Positions 7,930 through 14,986 of a stretch of 64,000 nt of DNA are shown here, piece after piece; within the stretch, counting starts at the first letter, position 1; each line of letters begins with the position of its first letter. The stretch is from Anaerolineae bacterium (lineage in GTDB: Bacteria; Chloroflexota; Anaerolineae; Aggregatilineales; Phototrophicaceae). The notes beneath the pieces are model-generated. The model ran no database searches. It worked only from the letters and a program-made list of their open reading frames with translations, and was not told where the DNA came from. The translations under genes and the position numbers were made by a program. The stretch lies in assembly GCA_017303635.1 (NCBI GenBank), contig JAFLCG010000015.1:89950-153949 (forward strand), given 5' to 3'.

Positions 7930-8883
7930 TTAGACCTGCGGTGGAGACAGGATGCTCTCCACGTATTCGTCGGAGACTGTACGGGCAAGCTGAATAGTGC
8001 GGCGTTTCTTCAACAAAGTAGGCAGCGCCAGCAACCCAACCAGCATTCCACGTAAGCGGGCGCGGGCTGCAGCACCACGCCAGGCCCGGATGGCTTCCCA
8101 GGCTTGTTTCCACTGGGATCGCAGAATCTGACCACCATACTTACGCCAGAGGCTGCGGGGCAGATTTTTGACCAGCACGTAAATCAGGTTGCGACCATCA
8201 TGGAAGCTGGCTGTTACACCGCCACCCGTGGCCGAAAGGTGATGATACACGACCGCTTTAGGGGTGTAAAGACAGCGCCAACCCCATAACTGGGCACGCC
8301 ATGCCAGGTCAACATCCTCCAGCGAGAAGAAGAAATCATCATCCAGCAGACCAACCGTTTTGAGCATGGACTTACGGTAGGCTGACGAGCCACCACAGGC
8401 GCTGAACACGTACTCTTCCCGGTCGTATTGACCGACATCTTTCTGCCAGACTCCGCGATTGCCTGCCCTGCCATCCAGCGTGAAGTAATCACCTGCCGTG
8501 TGGAACGTATCCCGACGATCAAACAAGAGCATCTTGCTGGCGACCAGACCGACCTCCATGTGCCGGTCAAAGGCATCGACAATCGCAGCAGCCCAACCAG
8601 GATCGACTTCGGTATCGTTGTTCAAGAGCGCAATAATGTCGCCCTGGGCCGCTTGCATCCCCGCGTTGCAGGCACCGGTAAAGCCGCGATTGGTCGGCAG
8701 TTCGACCAGGCGAACGTGTGGATAGCGTTCGCGGAGCAGCTTTTGGGAACCATCCGTGCTGGCGTTATCCGCCACGATGATCTCGATCTGTGAGTAGGTT
8801 TGCTTTGCCAGCGAATCGAGGCAGGCAGGCAAGAACACTGCCCCATTCCAGTTGGGTATGACAATCGAGAACAGCGCGGGCAT
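7930..8883 (-). CDS. GT2 glycosyltransferase, rhamnosyltransferase-like
   Basis: A 317-residue inverting GT-A glycosyltransferase. The markers are SIVIPNWNG at residues 6-14, ADNASTDGS, the donor/metal motif NNDTE at about residue 90, and a downstream SLEDVDLAWRAQLWGW segment, all typical of WbbL-like rhamnosyltransferases. The C-terminal ~60 residues are basic and hydrophobic and probably associate with the membrane. Its start codon shares one base with the stop of the RmlD-like gene, which supports rhamnose or another 6-deoxysugar as the donor sugar. That assignment is contextual. Confidence 0.87.
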   Translation of the reverse strand: MPALFSIVIPNWNGAVFLPACLDSLAKQTYSQIEIIVADNASTDGSQKLLRERYPHVRLVELPTNRGFTGACNAGMQAAQGDIIALLNNDTEVDPGWAAAIVDAFDRHMEVGLVASKMLLFDRRDTFHTAGDYFTLDGRAGNRGVWQKDVGQYDREEYVFSACGGSSAYRKSMLKTVGLLDDDFFFSLEDVDLAWRAQLWGWRCLYTPKAVVYHHLSATGGGVTASFHDGRNLIYVLVKNLPRSLWRKYGGQILRSQWKQAWEAIRAWRGAAARARLRGMLVGLLALPTLLKKRRTIQLARTVSDEYVESILSPPQV

Positions 8884-9752
8884 CAGGCTTTCAACAGACC
8901 TTCTTTATCCAGGAAGGCATCAACTGCTTCCTGCCAGGGACGGAGCCGAATGCCGGCATGAGCACCAGCCAGATTGACCAGACCAGCATAGGTCGGCGGC
9001 ACTGATGCCCGTTGCCATTCCTTGATCGAGATTTTCTCGATGGGAACTTCACTCTGACCGGTCCGGTCAAGAATATAGCGGGCAAATGTCCAGCGGGAGA
9101 CACTCCCTTCATTGACCAGGTGATACACCCCGTAGCGTTCAGTCTGGATGAGCTTCGTGATCGCATCCGCCAGATCGTCATTGTAGGTTGGGTTCGCCAC
9201 TTCATCCGTGACCACACGGAGCGGCTTACCCGCAGTGACAGCGCCGAGGATCGCCTGAATGAAGTTCTTGCCACCATGCGCGAATAACCACGAGGTGCGA
9301 ACGATGAAATGTCGCGGGTTGATATGCTGGATGGCCTGTTCACCAACCCATTTGCTATACCCATAGGGGTTGACCGGGCCGGTGGGATCGTATTCGCGGT
9401 AAGGATCACTGCGCTTGCCGTCAAAAACCTCGTTGGTGCTGACGTACAACACCGGCAGATTCAGGCTGGCGGCAGCCAACGCCACATTCTGCGTGCCGAA
9501 GCCGTTCGTAGCGATAGCCTTTTCCGGTTCACGGGCACAACCATCAACATCCGTCCAACCGGCGGGATGCAACACAAAGTCCGGGCGTTTATCGTGGACG
9601 AGTGAACGAATCGCGTTGAAGTCGCCAATATCGGCATGGATGACATTTTCACCCACAATATCGACTCCGGTGACCGAGTGGCCCTGAGCGGTCAGGAGTT
9701 GGACGAGTTTGCTGCCGAGCCGACCAGCGGCACCAGTGACGAGAATATGCAT
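8883..9752 (-). CDS. dTDP-4-dehydrorhamnose reductase-like sugar nucleotide reductase
   Basis: A 289-residue extended SDR. The cofactor motif GAAGRLG is at residues 8-14, the YVSTNEVFDG active-site segment follows, and YGYSKWVGE carries the catalytic YxxxK. PYREYD and GPVNPYG between them are characteristic of RmlD. The reaction expected is reduction of dTDP-4-keto-rhamnose to dTDP-rhamnose. rmlA, rmlB and rmlC are not in this window. The ATG at 9752 is chosen because it places the Rossmann motif at the N-terminus. An in-frame extension upstream would overlap the neighbouring gene. Confidence 0.85.
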   Translation of the reverse strand: MHILVTGAAGRLGSKLVQLLTAQGHSVTGVDIVGENVIHADIGDFNAIRSLVHDKRPDFVLHPAGWTDVDGCAREPEKAIATNGFGTQNVALAAASLNLPVLYVSTNEVFDGKRSDPYREYDPTGPVNPYGYSKWVGEQAIQHINPRHFIVRTSWLFAHGGKNFIQAILGAVTAGKPLRVVTDEVANPTYNDDLADAITKLIQTERYGVYHLVNEGSVSRWTFARYILDRTGQSEVPIEKISIKEWQRASVPPTYAGLVNLAGAHAGIRLRPWQEAVDAFLDKEGLLKA

Positions 9753-9754
9753 AG

Positions 9755-10126
9755 TTAGTGTGTGCTCCAGTAGGCGTAAACCTGATCTAAATCGGCCTGC
9801 CATTGCTGACGGGCGTCGGCATCCGGCAACGTGCCACGAGAATCGTCCACTTTGAAATAACCTGCACCGGGGATGCCAGTCTGTTTACTGACGACGAGTG
9901 CCGGTAAAACGGGACGACCAGCTTCAAGTTCAAGGCGTCCAACGTCGATCAGCAGGCGGGTGAGCAGATGCGAGTGATAGTGAATCGACGCCGTCTGAAT
10001 GTGGCGGCAGAGTTCACTATAGCTGATGGGTGGACGGCCTTGACGAGCAATATCCACCAGAATGGTGCGAATTTCCTCAGTAACGGCTTTCCACTTGGCA
10101 TCTTCAGCGGCAGGTTTGGATCGCAT
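9755..10126 (-). CDS. Small hypothetical protein of the glycan operon
   Basis: A 123-residue soluble protein. The central segment ISYSELCRHIQ and the later PVLPALVVSKQTGIPGAGYF resemble a recurrent small winged-helix-like domain found next to many unrelated bacterial genes, but I cannot name it with certainty. It ends two bases before the RmlD-like start, so it belongs to the same transcript. Its function there is unclear. Confidence 0.65.
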   Translation of the reverse strand: MRSKPAAEDAKWKAVTEEIRTILVDIARQGRPPISYSELCRHIQTASIHYHSHLLTRLLIDVGRLELEAGRPVLPALVVSKQTGIPGAGYFKVDDSRGTLPDADARQQWQADLDQVYAYWSTH

Positions 10127-10169
10127 AAGGTCATTCTACCAGTGAGCGGGCTTTCAGCAGGCTAACAGC

Positions 10170-11003
10170 TTAACGCGGGTAAACGGCCAGCACAACCGGG
10201 ACTGGATCAAATGAGGTGACGAGGACTTGCGGCGAGCCATCGACCGGGGCGACCAACAGGGTCGAACCACCACCATCCAGGTTGAAGGCCGTCGTCAGGT
10301 CAAGGTCAGCGGCGGCCAGATAGTCGGCCAGTGGGATGAGTTCCAGGCCGAGGAAAGGCGTCGCCAGCAAAATAATCCGACCAGCCTGATCCTGACCGAT
10401 GACGCTACGGCGGGTGATGCGGTCATTGGGTGAAGTGATGGGGGCTGGTGAGCCATCCGTGACCAGGTTCGGGAAGGCCTGAACAGCCTGTTCCAGCGGA
10501 GAACCATCGTAGGGCTGAAGGATAAGGTTCTGAACACGAGGGAGGCCGTCCTGAACGGCGAACATGCCACCTTGATCGACATAGCTTTGACCGTGGGCGA
10601 TACCATCGGCAACGACCAGACCGAGGGCCATATTATCCCGGGTGAAGAAATTGGCGTTGATGATGGCGACAGCATCCGGCAAGGCTTCGATCCACTGCTG
10701 GGCGGTCAGGGGTTGAGCGGGTTGGTAATGGACACGGAAGGTGAACTGAGCCGGATCAATCCGCAGGGCGATCATCTGGGTGAGGGCATTATCGGAAGGC
10801 AAATAGCGACGGCGTTCCAAACCAGGGGAAACCGATTCCCAGCTATCGACCGGGCCAAAAAGTGTGTCATCGACAGCGGGAGCAGGCGTAGGCGTGATCG
10901 TCGGAACGGGAGTGGACTCCACAGCAGCGGGCTGAGAACAGCCAGTGATGAGAGCCATGAGCAGTGCAGCGAAAAAAGACCAGTTGAGCGGCAAAGAGAC
11001 CAT
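10170..11003 (-). CDS. Phosphodiester glycosidase (NAGPA-domain) lipoprotein
   Basis: A 277-residue exported lipoprotein. It has a hydrophobic signal segment with lipobox LITGC at about residues 17-21, then a Thr/Pro linker (TPVPTITPTPAP), then the NAGPA/phosphodiester glycosidase domain. INANFFTRDNMALGLVVADG, the RRSVIGQDQAGRIIL segment and AFNLDGGGSTLLV near the end are the family hallmarks. Relatives hydrolyse sugar phosphodiesters on glycans. The ATG at 11003 is used; an in-frame TTG at 11015 lies inside a large inverted repeat. It is 43 bases upstream of the glycan operon and probably heads it, suggesting a role in surface-polymer turnover. Confidence 0.85.
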   Translation of the reverse strand: MVSLPLNWSFFAALLMALITGCSQPAAVESTPVPTITPTPAPAVDDTLFGPVDSWESVSPGLERRRYLPSDNALTQMIALRIDPAQFTFRVHYQPAQPLTAQQWIEALPDAVAIINANFFTRDNMALGLVVADGIAHGQSYVDQGGMFAVQDGLPRVQNLILQPYDGSPLEQAVQAFPNLVTDGSPAPITSPNDRITRRSVIGQDQAGRIILLATPFLGLELIPLADYLAAADLDLTTAFNLDGGGSTLLVAPVDGSPQVLVTSFDPVPVVLAVYPR

Positions 11004-11013
11004 CCTGGAAGCC

Positions 11014-11053
11014 AATTGTTACCTGTTATGCAGGTAAATAACAGGTAACAATT
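11014..11053. repeat. Perfect 16-bp inverted repeat upstream of the phosphodiester glycosidase gene
   Basis: Arms AATTGTTACCTGTTAT (11014-11029) and its exact reverse complement (11038-11053) are separated by 8 bases. The core TTACCTG/CAGGTAA occurs three times (about 11019-11025, 11031-11037 and 11042-11048), so two alternative palindromes can form. It starts 11 bases upstream of the leftward ATG, where a repressor site or leader hairpin would act on the glycan operon. Confidence 0.6.
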
Positions 11054-11253
11054 AGTAATAATCCAACGTGAGCGAAACGCTTTTCCAACCGGGCGACACG
11101 TATCGGAAATGAGGATTTTACTACAGAGGACAAAGAAACAGAGTTGCAGAGAGCCAGATTTCTATTGCAAAGCGGCAATGAAGCAGAAGAAATCACTGCA
11201 GAGAGGCAAAGGAGCAGAGAAGCGGAACGAGTCCCGAATTGTGCTGTTAAGTC

Positions 11254-11283
11254 TTGTAGGGAAAGATGCGGTTATGCTATACT
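11254..11283 (+). promoter_or_regulatory. Sigma-70-type promoter of tRNA-Val
   Basis: TTGTAG at 11254-11259 and TATACT at 11278-11283 are separated by 18 bases. Transcription would start about 10 bases before the tRNA. The preceding stretch (about 11060-11250) holds purine-rich sequence with recurring GCAGAGA-like words and no recognisable gene. Confidence 0.6.
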
Positions 11284-11300
11284 CTTTTTCAAGCGTAAAT

Positions 11301-11374
11301 GGGCGCTTAGCTCAGCTGGTTAGAGCGTACGGTTCACATCCGTAAGGTCGGGGGTTCGAGCCCCTCAGCGCCCA
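11301..11374 (+). tRNA. tRNA-Val (anticodon CAC)
   Basis: Full cloverleaf: the acceptor stem GGGCGCT pairs with AGCGCCC, the anticodon stem TACGG pairs with CCGTA around loop TTCACAT (anticodon CAC, reads GUG), and the T arm GGGGG-TTCGAGC-CCCTC has one G-U pair. The discriminator base is A at 11374 and CCA is not encoded. Confidence 0.95.
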
Positions 11375-11383
11375 CAAAGAAGA

Positions 11384-11415
11384 CGAGCCAATCGGGTAAC
11401 TGATTGGCTCGTTTT
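11384..11415 (+). terminator. Rho-independent terminator after tRNA-Val
   Basis: A 10-bp stem CGAGCCAATC (11384-11393) pairs with GATTGGCTCG (11402-11411) around an 8-base loop, followed by TTTT. Confidence 0.8.
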
Positions 11416-11500
11416 GATTCATGTCTTCAGGCAGTTTCACTATAAAACATCGACTATACTGAAACAGATGACTCAAACACGGTTCTCCGGGGCAAAGGTG

Positions 11501-12040
11501 ATGAAGGTACTCAGGCGATTGGGAATAGCGGTCTTCATCCTATCGTTCATAGCCTGCCTGTGCAGCCTCGCGCCACTGACCCTTCGCTACTTCCGTGAGG
11601 ACTGGAGCGAACTCTCTTATCAATCCCCCGATGAGATCATCACGCTGCTAAGAAGCGAAATACCACCTGATACAACTTCATTTGAAATGGTTCAGTCAAT
11701 CATGCGGACGCATGGCGTATCGAATTGCAGAACCACACCACGCGGTCAATGTGTGATCTGCGAGACACCTGTCGGCATTTCCTCGCCGCTGGATGCCATG
11801 CAACATGGATGGGCATTCCAGAGATCTGTGCTTTGGTGGTGGTATGTGAATACAGCGGAATACATCCACCAAATCAACATTTCAATAGCAGAAGATGAAA
11901 CTGAACAGATAACTCCAGCATGGCAAATCGGTGTACAAACAATTGGACGCCAGTATCAAGTGCTTATGCCCTATCTGAGCATGGGTAAAGGCGGTCGATG
12001 CGGCTGGGATCTCGATCCAGCTATCGACAACTTCCCGTGA
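11501..12040 (+). CDS. Hypothetical membrane-anchored protein
   Basis: A 179-residue protein with one N-terminal hydrophobic helix (about residues 7-28, after MKVLRRLG) and an extracytoplasmic domain containing several Cys residues (RTTPRGQCVICETP, about residues 75-90). The family is not recognised. The ATG at 11501 gives a clean signal-anchor; in-frame starts at 11414 and 11468 are possible but add an unlikely leader that begins inside the tRNA terminator. The sequence is lower in GC than its neighbours. Confidence 0.55.
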   Translation: MKVLRRLGIAVFILSFIACLCSLAPLTLRYFREDWSELSYQSPDEIITLLRSEIPPDTTSFEMVQSIMRTHGVSNCRTTPRGQCVICETPVGISSPLDAMQHGWAFQRSVLWWWYVNTAEYIHQINISIAEDETEQITPAWQIGVQTIGRQYQVLMPYLSMGKGGRCGWDLDPAIDNFP

Positions 12041-12087
12041 GAACCTCGTGCTTAACCGTTCAATCATCCAGCCGTTAGCTACACGCC

Positions 12088-12999
12088 TCACCGCTCCCCC
12101 ACCTGCCCACACCACCCCTCTAAACCCGCCGAATCGAGGAAGCCCGCCGCCGCGCCCGCCTCACCGATTTTGTACGAGGCGAACACCATCGCCTTGCGGA
12201 TGGCGGCGTAGGGGTCAGCCGTGTGCGCGTAGGTATGCACAAACGCCGAGAACAGCGCATCCCCAGCACCGATGGTGTTGACGACCGGGCGGGTATAGAT
12301 GGCTGGCACGCGCTCCATGAAGTGGTCCCGGCGCACCGCCAGCAGCGCCCCCTCGCTGCCCAACCCGATCACCACGATCTCCATGCCGTAGCGGTTGAAC
12401 AGCGCACGCGCCCAGTCTTCGGGACTCATCGGCAGGCGTTCATGGCTCTGGAACAGGATGTGCGCCGCCGCCATGAAGTCGCGGTTGTAGTCGTCTTCAA
12501 GGTCGCTGATGGTATGGACATCGGTCGCTATCGGCTTCCCGGCAACGTGAGCCAGCGTCAACAGCGGGCGCGAAAAGTTGATGTTGCATAGGGCCGCCAG
12601 ATCGCACGCCGCCAGCGCCTGCCGGGCGATGTCCTCCGGGTAGGGTGCTTCCTGGGCCGCTTTCAGATCGACATTGATCTGCCGCCGTCCTTCGCTGTCG
12701 TACAGAATGACCGAGTGCGCCGTCGCTTCCATGCTATCCAGCACATGGGTGGAGGGGATATGGCTTGCCGCCAGCGCCTCGTAGACCAGGGTGCGGGCAG
12801 GATCTTTGCCGATCAGCGAGAGCAAATTCACATCATTCCCCAGCGTGGTCAGCGCCTTCGCCAGGTTGTAGCCCACGCCGGAGACGCTGCTGTTCACGCC
12901 GCCAAAGGGATAGCGCACCGGCGAGTAGGCGATGGGAAAGCCATCGACTTTCAGTGTGATTTCCAGATTGATGAGGCCGGAGATGAGAATTGGGGTCAT
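12088..12999 (-). CDS. PfkB-family carbohydrate kinase
   Basis: A 303-residue ribokinase-like sugar or nucleoside kinase. FGGVNSSVSGVGYNLAKALTTLG near residue 32 is the first PfkB signature region, and NTIGAGDALFSAF near residue 240 is the ATP-site signature with catalytic Asp in GAGD. An LGSEGALL segment precedes it as in the family. The substrate is not evident. The first ~62 codons are duplicated as a broken fragment at 13924-14112. The GC content is higher than the surrounding intergenic DNA. Confidence 0.88.
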   Translation of the reverse strand: MTPILISGLINLEITLKVDGFPIAYSPVRYPFGGVNSSVSGVGYNLAKALTTLGNDVNLLSLIGKDPARTLVYEALAASHIPSTHVLDSMEATAHSVILYDSEGRRQINVDLKAAQEAPYPEDIARQALAACDLAALCNINFSRPLLTLAHVAGKPIATDVHTISDLEDDYNRDFMAAAHILFQSHERLPMSPEDWARALFNRYGMEIVVIGLGSEGALLAVRRDHFMERVPAIYTRPVVNTIGAGDALFSAFVHTYAHTADPYAAIRKAMVFASYKIGEAGAAAGFLDSAGLEGWCGQVGER

Positions 13000-13127
13000 G
13001 TAGTCTGTTACTGATTACCGATGGAGGATGTCTATTCTAATGATAAACCACCTGAACAGCACGTTGACTCAGCTGTCTTGGTATTCCCTTTTCCAGAAAA
13101 ACATATTGAGTTGTCAATAAAATAAGA

Positions 13128-13152
13128 GAGCCAGCCTTTGAAAGGCTGGCTC
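13128..13152 (-). terminator. Rho-independent terminator of the leftward secreted-protein gene
   Basis: Perfect 12-bp arms GAGCCAGCCTTT and AAAGGCTGGCTC lie just downstream of the stop at 13186. On the minus strand they are followed by TCTTATTTTATT. Confidence 0.75.
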
Positions 13153-13185
13153 CGCATACTGGATTGCGTTGGAAGTTATCCTGAA

Positions 13186-13662
13186 CTACAGCGGGCTGCA
13201 ATCACCATAGTGACCAACAGACCAAACTCCACTGTCCCAGATTTGCCAACCATTTAGACTGCTCTCCAAATCGGTAGGCGAATTCCAGTAAAAGGTGCCA
13301 CCATTGGCACCGTTGAGTACTGCCGAGGGAGCAAGCTCAAACTCAGCGGGGCCAACTTGGATATAGCAATCTGTGTTGATTGTAACCTCTTCTTCTGGGA
13401 GCGGGGGGAGAACCCAGGCAAACCCGGTGGGGAAGGTTTCGCGGGTGTAAATACCGGCCTCGAAGCGGATCAGGTACCAACCCGCTTGCCACAGCACAAT
13501 ATCATCCCCACATTTACCCGCCATGCTCCCGCCTTCATAGCAAGCATTGGCGTTTTCATTAACGGTGGGATCATTGGAGGGCACCTCATCTGCAGCCAGC
13601 ACGTGCAGGACAGACAGGAGCGTGACAAAAACCATAAAGATAGCGAGATGACGTTTGGTCAT
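13186..13662 (-). CDS. Hypothetical secreted protein
   Basis: A 158-residue protein with a Sec-type signal peptide (MTKRHLAIFMVFVTLLS, cleavage after HVLA-A or nearby) and a Trp- and Gly-rich mature part with four Cys residues. No domain is recognised. The ATG at 13662 gives the signal peptide at the N-terminus and has GAGAGG just upstream; an earlier in-frame start adds an implausible leader. It lies between the intact pfkB gene and a broken copy of its 5' end, and is followed by a strong terminator, so it is a monocistronic unit that may have arrived with the duplication. Confidence 0.7.
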   Translation of the reverse strand: MTKRHLAIFMVFVTLLSVLHVLAADEVPSNDPTVNENANACYEGGSMAGKCGDDIVLWQAGWYLIRFEAGIYTRETFPTGFAWVLPPLPEEEVTINTDCYIQVGPAEFELAPSAVLNGANGGTFYWNSPTDLESSLNGWQIWDSGVWSVGHYGDCSPL

Positions 13663-13923
13663 GAGAGCCTCTCCACAAATACAAGAAGATGATTGGTCAA
13701 GCAACGTCTATTCATAATCAGTTGCGTTTTGCTGCTGATAGAATTAACGTACCAATGGATTTACAATAAATGTTGATTGACAGCATAACCATTAAGAACG
13801 ATAGATGTCAGAAAAAAATTTACCTTCTTCATAATTTAGAATCGGACAGTGAACCGATTTAACCGCTTTAATGCAACGCCCGTATGATGCGAGTGCTGAT
13901 CTCCTCGGCGGTCTGTCCGCCCC

Positions 13924-14112
13924 GATCAGCGAGAGCAAGTCCACATCATTCCCCAGCGTGGTCAGCGCCTTCGCCAGGTCGTAGCCCACGCCGGAGACGC
14001 TGCTGTTCACGCCGCCAAAGGGATAGCGCACCGGCGAGCAGGCGATGGGAAAGCCATCGACTTTCAGTGTGCTTTCCAGGTTGATGAGGCCGGAGACGAG
14101 GATAGGTGACAC
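13924..14112 (-). pseudogene. Truncated second copy of the pfkB 5' end
   Basis: The segment matches the first ~62 codons of the intact PfkB gene (12811-12996) almost base for base, with about ten scattered differences and no indels. The corresponding start codon is GTG instead of ATG. After the matching part, at about 13923, the frame runs on for some 43 codons of unrelated sequence to a stop at 13792. The fragment lacks the whole ATP-site half, so it cannot be a working kinase. Confidence 0.85.
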
Positions 14113-14213
14113 GGTATGCTTCCTGGTGATCTTAAGGGATGGCTGCGCCCGCCCACCGCATTTGATGATATATATAAGATAGAGTTTATGTGAATCCTGC
14201 AGGAGCAATACTT

Positions 14214-14660
14214 ATGGCCTTACCTGTTACCTGGTTGGATGCGGAAGAAAGCATCCTGGTTGCCACCATCCAAAAAGATACCACATGGGATGAGTATCAT
14301 GCGGCAATTGACCACATGATCACGGAAGCAGCCCGGGTCAAACACCGGGTGGATATTATTTTCCATGACAATGTGGGAATGCCCAAAGGGAACCCTCTCC
14401 ATCATCTCAAAGTGGGTTCGACCAAGGTCATCAAGCAGACGAACATTCAATCGACCGTCATTGCCGGGTCGCGAGGCTCAACTGGCTTTGTCCGCTCGAT
14501 TATGGAAATTCTGGCCAAGTCGATGCAGATGGCGCAGGCACGCCAGAAGACTCAAACCACGGCCGGGAACGGGTTGATGTTCAGGCCAACCCTTGATTCC
14601 GCTGTCCAATTCATCCGGGCAGATCGGGAGCGTTCCCAAAAGGATGCCTCGGTCAAGTAG
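14214..14660 (+). CDS. Hypothetical protein, SpoIIAA/STAS-like fold suspected
   Basis: A 148-residue soluble protein. An alternating beta/alpha pattern (LPVTWLDAEESILVATIQ, then DYHxAIDHM-like helix, then VDIIFHDNV, then STVIAGSRG) recalls SpoIIAA-like or STAS proteins that measure membrane or kinase signals, but I see no signature that proves it. The ATG at 14214 has AGGAG nine bases upstream. It lies upstream of, and in the same direction as, the TPR histidine kinase, separated by 326 bases with its own promoter, so cotranscription is doubtful. Confidence 0.65.
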   Translation: MALPVTWLDAEESILVATIQKDTTWDEYHAAIDHMITEAARVKHRVDIIFHDNVGMPKGNPLHHLKVGSTKVIKQTNIQSTVIAGSRGSTGFVRSIMEILAKSMQMAQARQKTQTTAGNGLMFRPTLDSAVQFIRADRERSQKDASVK

Positions 14661-14911
14661 TAGTCGATCGCACGATTCCTGGTCCGCATCAGGCGGCTTA
14701 ACAATCGACCTGATGACTTAAGCTTACGAATGAGGCCTCTACCTCCACCCGGACAGAAGGCCTCCAGATTTCATTTTTCATCTCCGGGTTGTCGATGGAG
14801 ATACAAGAGATTGCGCTGCTGCCCAATCAGCAGCGCGTCATGGCATCTTACCTCCGATATCTGCACAGCCAACTGAAATCAAATATGTAATTTAGTCAAT
14901 TTACATACTTA
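14661..14911. other. Intergenic region without a clear gene
   Basis: About 250 bases between the STAS-like gene and the histidine kinase promoter. It holds a 31-codon open frame (14795-14890) with no good ribosome-binding site, which may be a gene remnant. No terminator or repeat stands out. Confidence 0.4.
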
Positions 14912-14940
14912 TTACCAAAACCAGGCAACCGAGATATAAT
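14912..14940 (+). promoter_or_regulatory. Sigma-70-type promoter of the histidine kinase gene
   Basis: TTACCA (14912-14917), a 17-base spacer and a consensus TATAAT (14935-14940), 47 bases before the ATG at 14987. The surrounding DNA is AT-rich. Confidence 0.6.
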
Positions 14941-14986
14941 GGACTTGGAATGCCTTCTGGTCAAACAAATCTGGGAAGGAGGAACT

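Noticed and set aside
11060..11250. A gene in the purine-rich stretch before tRNA-Val
   Set aside because: A short open frame exists but it is low-complexity, lacks a ribosome-binding site and runs into the tRNA.
13792..14208. The pfkB fragment as an intact short gene
   Set aside because: Only the first 62 codons match the kinase; the rest is unrelated sequence and the ATP-site half is missing, so it is reported as a pseudogene.
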